The translations under genes and the position numbers were made by a program. From an uncultured Methylococcaceae bacterium (GTDB lineage: Bacteria; Pseudomonadota; Gammaproteobacteria; Methylococcales; Methylomonadaceae), in assembly GCA_903873045.1 (NCBI GenBank), contig CAIQND010000257.1, positions 1 to 5,220 on the forward strand: a stretch of 5,220 bases of DNA, read 5' to 3'. Positions within the stretch are counted from its first letter, which is position 1, and each line of letters starts with the position of its first letter. Positions 1-4,640 of the stretch are shown here, piece after piece. The notes beneath the pieces were generated by a model. The model was not told the origin of the DNA, made no database searches, and saw only the letters and a program-made list of their open reading frames with translations.

Positions 1-408
1 AATCAGCAATATCAACACCGATGCAATAACAAAGGCTCTCCATGCCCAACCGCGTTGTTGCTCTGTAGCTAAAAACGGAACTAAAACAGGAATAATTATC
101 AACTCCCTATATTTCGATAGCATAGCGATGGCTTCACTGTTTGAAGCATTACCGTAGCATAGCCCAACAATCAAACACAAAAACAAAAATAAAGAGCAAG
201 CAGCAACAGCATTCATCTTTAAGGTGTTGGGTAGCACCTTAAATTGGGCCGACAATAACCAGATCAAGCCCAACATACCTGAAAGAATTATTGCCAAACT
301 GGTTGAAACATAAATAGCTACAATAAATAAAGGCGTAAAAACCCCGCCTGATTTAATCGCCAATAGTTTAATTTTATCGAACGAGACACTAGACATTTGA
401 TTCAACAT
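1..408 (-). CDS. O-antigen ligase-like membrane protein (WaaL family), N-terminal part
   Basis: This open frame starts with ATG at 408 and runs off the left edge without a stop, giving 136 residues. Hydrophobic stretches are seen at about residues 23-52 (one or two helices), 66-85 and 103-136. The segment MLSKYRELIIIPVLVPFLA (residues 96-114), followed by a short charged stretch and another helix, is the typical early signature of O-antigen ligase/polymerase-type proteins. Known members are inner-membrane enzymes that transfer undecaprenyl-linked O-chain or related glycans to lipid A-core; their catalytic periplasmic loop lies further downstream and is not visible here. The start lies two bases after the TAA that would end the decayed glycosyltransferase upstream, as in a former tight operon. 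No clear Shine-Dalgarno site precedes it, and Met5 is an alternative start. A Wzy-like polymerase or another Wzy_C-domain protein is the main alternative. Confidence 0.72.
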   Translation of the reverse strand, partial: MLNQMSSVSFDKIKLLAIKSGGVFTPLFIVAIYVSTSLAIILSGMLGLIWLLSAQFKVLPNTLKMNAVAACSLFLFLCLIVGLCYGNASNSEAIAMLSKYRELIIIPVLVPFLATEQQRGWAWRAFVIASVLILLI

Positions 409-410
409 AG

Positions 411-715
411 TTAATTTTTTTTATATAATTCAAGGAGTTTATTCATCATAGTTTAAATGACAAGTCATTTTTAGTGGTAATAACAAGGCCGTTATATTTA
501 TGTTTAATCAGCTCCGTTAATTCGCCCGTATCAGTAGAAACTACCGTTTTTCGCATAGTAAAAGCTTGCTGCACATCTCTCGACTGAGCTTCTGTGCTAA
601 TTGAAGCAACGACTACTAAATTTGCTACATAAGTAAATACGGCGACATCTTCCCGATACCCAGTTACTAAGAGGATGTCATATGATAATTTCAGGCAATA
701 AATATTAATAATTAA
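411..715 (-). pseudogene. Decayed GT4 glycosyltransferase, C-terminal fragment
   Basis: The minus frame from about 715 to 446 encodes the C-terminal half of a family GT4 (GT-B fold) glycosyltransferase. It reads LLVTGYREDV, then SISTEAQSRDVQQAFTMRK, VVSTDTGELTELI and NGLVITTKND, which matches the usual order: GYREDV strand, donor-site TEAQSR...QAF.M, a GG.xEL loop, and NGLxV. The N-terminal Rossmann domain and the first part of the C-terminal domain are missing. Upstream of the homology the same frame continues to an ATG at 811 but encodes only unstructured, AT-driven residues. At the other end the frame stops at 448-446, while the next frame continues with MMNKLLELYKKN and a TAA at 413-411. 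That looks like the true C-terminus, displaced by a one-base loss near 455. The GGL loop also reads GEL. The gene cannot make a working enzyme. Homology to GT4 is recognised by eye only. Confidence 0.75.
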
Positions 716-913
716 ATTGAACCTAAATCCTGCAAAGGCTCGCTTAAGTGATGATGATGTATATATACGATAAATATAGGAATTCAATAAATAATAAATA
801 CATAATTTCATTAAAAAAATGAGTACATTTTTTTATTACTGTATCTTTAATATCAATAATATATTTCTTTTTTTGTTTTAAACTCGCAGGATTCAGGTAG
901 AAAAACATTAATA
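716..913. other. AT-rich region without a recognisable gene
   Basis: This stretch separates the WaaG-like gene from the glycosyltransferase fragment. It is strikingly AT-rich: bases 781-840 contain only 7 G or C among 60. I see no domain, RNA gene or convincing terminator in it. An 11-base direct repeat (TTAATATCAAT) has its first copy at 847-857, and its second, at 908-918, overlaps the end of the upstream gene. The stretch probably represents eroded remains of the lost N-terminal part of the fragmentary glycosyltransferase. It may also hold a promoter for the ligase gene, but no -35/-10 pair stands out. Confidence 0.6.
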
Positions 914-918
914 TCAAT
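847..918. repeat. 11-base direct repeat pair, TTAATATCAAT
   Basis: Identical copies lie at 847-857 and 908-918, 61 bases apart in the same orientation. The second overlaps the stop codon of the WaaG-like gene. In sequence this AT-rich the match could be chance; a deletion or recombination footprint is the alternative. Confidence 0.35.
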
Positions 919-2032
919 CTGTTAATGAGCTCTTCAATTGAGTCTCAAATGTTTCCCAATAAATTGCCTCATATTCTTGCGCTACCTCGCTCCAACTTCG
1001 CTTGAACTGCGGCACTGCTTCGCTACGGCTTAATTGTTGCTCAACCTCGCTGATCCAAGTTTCGAGCGAAGCAGACAACGGCAGAACCACACCTGACGCC
1101 GGCATAACATGCGCTGCTGCCCCACATACATCAGAAATCACTACAGGCACTTTTGTTGCCATCGCCTCACTGATCACCATGCCATAAGGCTCTGCCTTGG
1201 CAGGATGCAGCAACACATCGAACTCAGCATAATGAGCTTGATCACTCCAGCCCATTAATTTATAGCCATCTTTCCATTCTGCAAATAAATGCTGCACATC
1301 GGCAACAGCAGGACCGACCACCCAAAGCTGTAAATTAGGCCGTGAACTGCGCAATGCCGTAACGATTTCAATAACCAAGGGCAAGCCCTTGCGCTGCCAT
1401 TCATAACCGACAAACCCAATAATACCAGCATCCGTAGAAACTCTACGAGGTTCGCGCAACACCTCTGATTCCACGCCAGGCACGATTGGTACAGTCAGTT
1501 TGCACACCAACTCAGGATAGTAATGTGCCAATTGTTGTTTGATAAACTGCGAGTTCGGAACGACATATCGTGCAACGGTTAACTCGCGTCGCTCCAAAAA
1601 CAACTGCATCGCAACACGTAATGAAATCAATCGCCACCACGGCTTTTCAAAAACCGTCGCAAAGGGTGGTCCATGAAAGGTTGTAATGTGATTGAATTTT
1701 AGTCGTTCGTGACTATGAATCAGGCTATCAGGATGTGGATTATCGATCAACCAACGCGCGACCCGACTGCCAAAACGTATCGACGCAATCCAGCGTGGAC
1801 GAACTGCAATCTCACCAAGCTCATGCACCACTATTCCCTGCGGCCTCTCGACATGACAACGTTCACAAATTACAGTGACAGAATGGCCAAGTTGCTGAAG
1901 TTGCCGTGTTAACTCCCAAACATAGCGTTCCATACCGCCAACCGGGCCATATCGACGCACTACATGTATCAGCTCGAATTTGGATTGGACAACGTCTATT
2001 CCTGAAACTTGTTCACTTAATTGATGAGGCAA
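914..2032 (-). CDS. WaaG-like GT4 glycosyltransferase (lipopolysaccharide core type)
   Basis: This 372-residue protein is a complete GT-B fold, retaining glycosyltransferase of family GT4, a size typical of the family. The N-terminal domain starts at about residue 19 with FELIHVVRRYGPVGGMERY, the usual GGxER loop that helps bind the acceptor and donor. The C-terminal domain has FVGYEWQRKGLPLVIE, with the R-K pair that contacts donor phosphates, then LLHPAKAEPYGMVISEAMA (E281 and E289 form the EX7E motif) and VVISDVCGAAAHV. The LLHP...E..G.v..EA...PV...VCG pattern closely resembles E. coli WaaG, which adds glucose to heptose in the inner core at the cytoplasmic face. Donor and acceptor here are unknown. 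The start is TTG; an in-frame stop lies just upstream, no in-frame ATG occurs between them, and AAGGA sits 8 bases ahead. G+C is visibly higher than in the neighbours (31 of 60 in bases 1021-1080). The adjacent O-antigen ligase-like gene supports a role in cell-surface glycans. Confidence 0.85.
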   Translation of the reverse strand: MPHQLSEQVSGIDVVQSKFELIHVVRRYGPVGGMERYVWELTRQLQQLGHSVTVICERCHVERPQGIVVHELGEIAVRPRWIASIRFGSRVARWLIDNPHPDSLIHSHERLKFNHITTFHGPPFATVFEKPWWRLISLRVAMQLFLERRELTVARYVVPNSQFIKQQLAHYYPELVCKLTVPIVPGVESEVLREPRRVSTDAGIIGFVGYEWQRKGLPLVIEIVTALRSSRPNLQLWVVGPAVADVQHLFAEWKDGYKLMGWSDQAHYAEFDVLLHPAKAEPYGMVISEAMATKVPVVISDVCGAAAHVMPASGVVLPLSASLETWISEVEQQLSRSEAVPQFKRSWSEVAQEYEAIYWETFETQLKSSLTD

Positions 2033-2040
2033 AATCCCTA

Positions 2041-2045
2041 TCCTT
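2041..2045 (-). promoter_or_regulatory. Ribosome binding site deciding the TTG start
   Basis: The minus strand reads AAGGA, eight bases before the TTG at 2032. The frame upstream is closed by a TGA and contains no ATG or GTG, so this site supports TTG as the start of the WaaG-like gene. Confidence 0.6.
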
Positions 2046-2049
2046 TTAT

Positions 2050-2073
2050 AAAGTAATATTCAAAGATTACTTT
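2050..2073. repeat. Perfect 8-base inverted repeat in the glycosyltransferase leader
   Basis: AAAGTAAT (2050-2057) and ATTACTTT (2066-2073) are exact reverse complements around an 8-base loop. It ends four bases ahead of the AAGGA ribosome binding site of the WaaG-like gene. It is AT-rich and lacks a U-tract, so it does not look like a terminator. CAAAG in its loop (2061-2065) could instead pair with CTTTG at 2076-2080, giving two competing hairpins. It could be an operator, a weak leader structure or chance. Confidence 0.4.
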
Positions 2074-2118
2074 CCCTTTGATAAGTTTCTTACCAACTCA
2101 ACAACCTGAAGCTCATAC

Positions 2119-2547
2119 TCAGACTTCAGCCGCATTCAACCAAAGGTCATGCTTATTACATAGACTCAATGCGTAAATCGGACCACTGTAATCATGCAGT
2201 GTAAAGGTTGATATTGCCGCCGTGTCCTTGGTCGGATCAAACAGGTGTTCATCTAAAAACTTATAGTTTTGATCCAGCAAAACGTGCTTGACAATATAGT
2301 GCTCGTAACCTTTCATTTCATGAGGTGTCACTATTTTTACAGTGACTTTACCACCCGCTTTTTCTATTTCAATATTGGGTAGATGCGTAGCAACCTTGCC
2401 ACTCCAGCGACCAGGATCTTCCTTGGTATAATAAATGTCACTGGCTCCCTTTACGGGTTTCTCACTATTAGCCAAAGCCAAAGTAGGTGCGACTACACCT
2501 GCCCCGATGGTAGCTAAACTTAAGCGAATAAAATTACGACGTTCCAT
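2119..2547 (-). CDS. Tat-exported desulfoferrodoxin/superoxide-reductase-fold protein
   Basis: This 142-residue protein begins with a twin-arginine signal: MERRNFIRLS, a hydrophobic core at about residues 11-25, and a likely cleavage after ALA at residue 26. Export as a folded protein with its metal already bound is therefore likely. The mature part (residues 46-142) matches the class II superoxide reductase (neelaredoxin/desulfoferrodoxin C-terminal) fold. The expected square-pyramidal iron ligands are H55 in ATHLP, H76 in PHEM, H83 in EHYI, and C130 and H133 in CNKHDLW. Known enzymes reduce superoxide to peroxide. Here the usual EKHxP motif reads ATHLP, so the lysine directly before the histidine, important for catalysis, is missing. 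The first pair of loop histidines is also one residue further apart than usual. No N-terminal FeS4 desulforedoxin domain is present. I chose ATG 2547 over the longer frame to 2625 because GAGGAA lies just upstream and the Tat motif begins there. The gene follows the Uma2 gene by 55 bases. Confidence 0.85.
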   Translation of the reverse strand: MERRNFIRLSLATIGAGVVAPTLALANSEKPVKGASDIYYTKEDPGRWSGKVATHLPNIEIEKAGGKVTVKIVTPHEMKGYEHYIVKHVLLDQNYKFLDEHLFDPTKDTAAISTFTLHDYSGPIYALSLCNKHDLWLNAAEV

Positions 2548-2552
2548 AGTAT

Positions 2553-2558
2553 TTCCTC
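2553..2558 (-). promoter_or_regulatory. Strong ribosome binding site of the superoxide-reductase-like gene
   Basis: The minus strand reads GAGGAA, five bases before ATG at 2547. It fixes the start at the Met-Glu-Arg-Arg of the Tat signal rather than 26 codons upstream. Confidence 0.75.
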
Positions 2559-2602
2559 GGTTATTAATGTTTATTGCATCTCGATTTATGGCAGAGGTGC
2601 GT

Positions 2603-3220
2603 TTACCTACTTGATTGCTCAGCAAATACTTCTTGTAAATCTATTTCCAAATCCGGGAATAGGTAAGGGATTGCCTTGTCTTCTCCCGAATACATTTTAA
2701 ACAAGCTATATTTTTGCATCGCCGCATCCAGGACAAATTGATAAACAGCCTGTTCAACCGGATAGATCAGCCAATATTCCATTACACCATTTTCCTGATA
2801 CAAATCATATTTGATCTGCATCTCTTTTTTAGAATTTCCTTTCGATAAAATTTCAATGATCCAATCAGGCGAACCCAAACAACCTTGCACATCCAGTTTA
2901 TTATTATCACAAATGACACATAAATCAGGCTGAACTACCGAATAAATATCATGATCCGCTGCCCTGGATTTATTTTTATCATACAGTCGTACATCAAAGG
3001 GCGCGGCAAAAGGTTGGCAGGTTTTTTGTTTAAGAAAATTATAGAGTATCGCGCCTAATCTTATGGAAATACGCTGATGATTTACATTAGGCGCGGGCGA
3101 CATCAGCATTATCTTACCCTTGATTAATTCAAGTGCGTCATCAAGCTGCCAGGTTAAATAATCCGCATAAGTATAGGTGCCATTCAAATCCAATTGCGAT
3201 AATTGTGTTATGTTTGTCAT
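2603..3220 (-). CDS. Uma2-family protein (PD-(D/E)XK nuclease fold, DUF820)
   Basis: This 205-residue protein has the full Uma2 layout. It opens with TYTYADYLTW (15-24) and ELIKGKIMLMSPAP (31-44), followed by HQRI and VQPDLCVI with D99 of the PD motif. Then come WIIEILS with E123, K137 in IKYDLY, and GVMEYWLIYP (145-154), a typical end of the core. The conserved acid and lysine positions fit the PD-(D/E)XK nuclease superfamily. The family is abundant in cyanobacteria and scattered in other bacteria, and its biological role is not established. The frame is open to a TTG at 3274. I prefer ATG 3220 because homologues usually begin a few residues before the TYTYADYL motif; ATG 3259, preceded by AAGG, is the alternative. 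Neither has a strong ribosome binding site. The gene lies 79 bases after the membrane protein gene and 55 before the superoxide-reductase-like gene. Confidence 0.85.
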   Translation of the reverse strand: MTNITQLSQLDLNGTYTYADYLTWQLDDALELIKGKIMLMSPAPNVNHQRISIRLGAILYNFLKQKTCQPFAAPFDVRLYDKNKSRAADHDIYSVVQPDLCVICDNNKLDVQGCLGSPDWIIEILSKGNSKKEMQIKYDLYQENGVMEYWLIYPVEQAVYQFVLDAAMQKYSLFKMYSGEDKAIPYLFPDLEIDLQEVFAEQSSR

Positions 3221-3299
3221 TTTTTTTGCCCGTTGCACATCGTTTTCACACTGAACCATAAAGCCTTGCAACAATCCCTACCCACCTTAAAACAAGGCG

Positions 3300-4130
3300 C
3301 TAGTCATTGCCTGATCTCTGATAAGCATTTTTTCTTGCTTTCATAGTTCTAATCCATTCATGCCCATTTTTAAAGCCACTTAAAATAAATGGAGCACCAC
3401 CGATGGCTACCGCATCAACCAAACAATACCAGGCGGCAACACCACTGGGCGGATTTCCCTGAGGCAAGCCCAAAACCGGATCAATTGCTGCCCATTTCCA
3501 GGTACCAACAGCGGTGCCTATTAATTCCAGCCAAGTTGTAATAAAGAACGCCGCAAGATAAACCATGGGCGAACGGCCTTTAAATAAATAGACCAAAAAC
3601 ACGCAGAACAATAAGGCACCCACGGCATCACCCTGCTGTGCAAAACCGCTGATACCCCAAAGTGACCATAAGCCACAAACCGCTATCACCAGGACGGTAA
3701 TTTCTCTGGCGTATCTTAAAAACAGACCCGAACGCGCCAATGCCACCGCTGTTAGATAAACCATGCCGTGTCCGGGCGGTACATAATTGGGTACATTTCC
3801 AAATCGGTAGGTATAGCCGCCCATAAAAGGAGAGGCAAAATGCTCGCCGATAGTCGCAAAAATAACAGCGATAAGAACCTGCATTCTAACTTCTCTATTT
3901 TCACCGAGTAACAAACCAATTAAAAATACCCAACCGCTAACGCCTAGTGCATTTTGTTTTTCTATACTGGCATTGGCATCACTAATCAAACAGACAGCTA
4001 CACAAAGAAACGTAAATGCCGCTATAAAATAATCACGCTTTTTATGTGGGTATGCGATATCACTAACGGGAAAATGGCGTAACACAAGCCTCTCTTTATA
4101 TTTTATTTTTAAAAGCTTTAAGTCTATCAT
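3300..4130 (-). CDS. Eight-helix membrane protein with duplicated E...GxYxY / NPPSG motifs, function unknown
   Basis: This 276-residue integral membrane protein has a basic, soluble N-terminus (1-33) and about eight hydrophobic segments: 34-50, 61-76, 83-102, 117-134, 143-161, 168-183, 189-210 and 230-252. Two conserved-looking blocks stand out: GEHFASPFMGGYTYRFGNV with YVPPGHGMVYL (residues 95-126), and LELIGTAVGTWKWA with GNPPSGVAAWY (201-235). Each has an acidic residue in a helix, then G-x-aromatic-x-aromatic, then a Pro-Pro-Gly/Ser loop leading into the next helix, suggesting an internal duplication. The helix-embedded Glu and GxYxY pattern is reminiscent of carotenoid-modifying membrane proteins of the CruF/lycopene-cyclase type, but the similarity is too loose to assign a function. 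The start follows yqaA by 22 bases, behind a G-rich AGGTCAGGTG, so the two are probably cotranscribed. The cytoplasmic C-terminal tail is rich in Lys and Arg. Confidence 0.75.
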   Translation of the reverse strand: MIDLKLLKIKYKERLVLRHFPVSDIAYPHKKRDYFIAAFTFLCVAVCLISDANASIEKQNALGVSGWVFLIGLLLGENREVRMQVLIAVIFATIGEHFASPFMGGYTYRFGNVPNYVPPGHGMVYLTAVALARSGLFLRYAREITVLVIAVCGLWSLWGISGFAQQGDAVGALLFCVFLVYLFKGRSPMVYLAAFFITTWLELIGTAVGTWKWAAIDPVLGLPQGNPPSGVAAWYCLVDAVAIGGAPFILSGFKNGHEWIRTMKARKNAYQRSGND

Positions 4131-4152
4131 TCACCTGACCTATGTCCTAACT

Positions 4153-4578
4153 TCATACAAACATCCATGCTATTACCGCGTATCTGCCCAATTTTCCTGA
4201 CAAAATAATTAAACAGGCCGGTAACAACGGGAGCTTTAACCAGCCACCCGCAAAACATAAAGCATCACCTATTACGGGCAACCATGAAAAAAACAAGACC
4301 CAGACACCTCTTTTTTTTACCAGGTTCAGTGCATTTTGTTTTTTTTCCGGCAACAGGCTTGCTACCGGAAACTTTCTTGCCGCTAACATTCCCAAGCCCC
4401 AGGTTGTCAGGGCACCCAGTGTATTACCAATAGTCGCTACAATAACCAGGTATTGAATCGAAAAATGTCCTGTCGATACCTGATAAGCCAAAACGGCTTC
4501 AGATCCACCCGGAGCAATGGTTGATGAAATAAATGCACTAAAAAAAAGCCCCCAGAGTCCACTCACTATTTCTTGCAT
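4153..4578 (-). CDS. yqaA: YqaA-family inner-membrane protein
   Basis: This 141-residue protein matches E. coli YqaA in length and along its whole sequence by eye. The shared pieces are an N-terminal helix with SAFISSTIAPGGSEAVL, the GNTLGALTTWGLG segment, a basic loop around KKRG, and SWLPVIGDALCFAGGWL, followed by a C-terminal helix with GKLGRYAVIAWM. The family is a short relative of the DedA/VTT proteins, whose larger members take part in membrane lipid handling (flipping of undecaprenyl phosphate or phospholipids). YqaA itself has no established function. The ATG at 4578 matches the N-terminus of the E. coli protein; the ribosome binding site is weak (GAG about ten bases upstream). The gene starts only 11 bases after the T-tract of a strong terminator. 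It is followed after 22 bases by the eight-helix membrane protein gene. Confidence 0.88.
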   Translation of the reverse strand: MQEIVSGLWGLFFSAFISSTIAPGGSEAVLAYQVSTGHFSIQYLVIVATIGNTLGALTTWGLGMLAARKFPVASLLPEKKQNALNLVKKRGVWVLFFSWLPVIGDALCFAGGWLKLPLLPACLIILSGKLGRYAVIAWMFV

Positions 4579-4589
4579 TTATTTATCTC

Positions 4590-4625
4590 AAAAAAAAACC
4601 CTGCGTTCAAAGAGCACAGGGTTTT
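4590..4625 (-). terminator. Rho-independent terminator after the cupredoxin gene
   Basis: On the minus strand, AAAACCCTGTG (4625-4615) pairs with CGCAGGGTTTT (4605-4595) around a nine-base loop, with one G-T wobble. The hairpin runs into nine consecutive T (4598-4590). It lies 15 bases past the stop of the cupredoxin gene and ends 11 bases before the yqaA start. The reverse direction has only four T, so it is mainly a minus-strand terminator. Confidence 0.9.
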
Positions 4626-4640
4626 CAGTATTGCCCACAC

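Noticed and set aside
716..811. Coding sequence between ATG 811 and the glycosyltransferase homology
   Set aside because: The translated residues follow the AT bias (many Tyr, Ile, Leu, Ser) and match no part of a GT4 protein, so I treat it as fortuitous open frame.
1002..2109. Three plus-strand open frames (1002-1187, 1709-1912, 1906-2109) over the glycosyltransferase gene
   Set aside because: They are antisense to a well-supported gene, short, and show no domain or ribosome binding site.
2106..2129. Inverted repeat CTGAAG/CTTCAG around the stop of the superoxide-reductase-like gene as a terminator
   Set aside because: The stem has only six pairs with a 12-base loop, and no T-tract follows on the minus strand.
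2548..2625. N-terminal extension of the superoxide-reductase-like protein up to 2625
   Set aside because: The extra 26 residues would overlap the end of the Uma2 gene and bury the twin-arginine signal. A strong GAGGAA site lies directly before the internal ATG at 2547.
3221..3274. Longer Uma2 protein starting at TTG 3274
   Set aside because: The added residues do not fit the family start, and no usable ribosome binding site lies at a proper distance from the TTG. ATG 3259 remains possible but less likely than 3220.
3280..3302. Short hairpin CGCCTT/AAGGTG between the membrane protein and Uma2 genes as a terminator
   Set aside because: The six-pair stem includes a wobble and is followed by G-rich sequence instead of T, so termination is unlikely.
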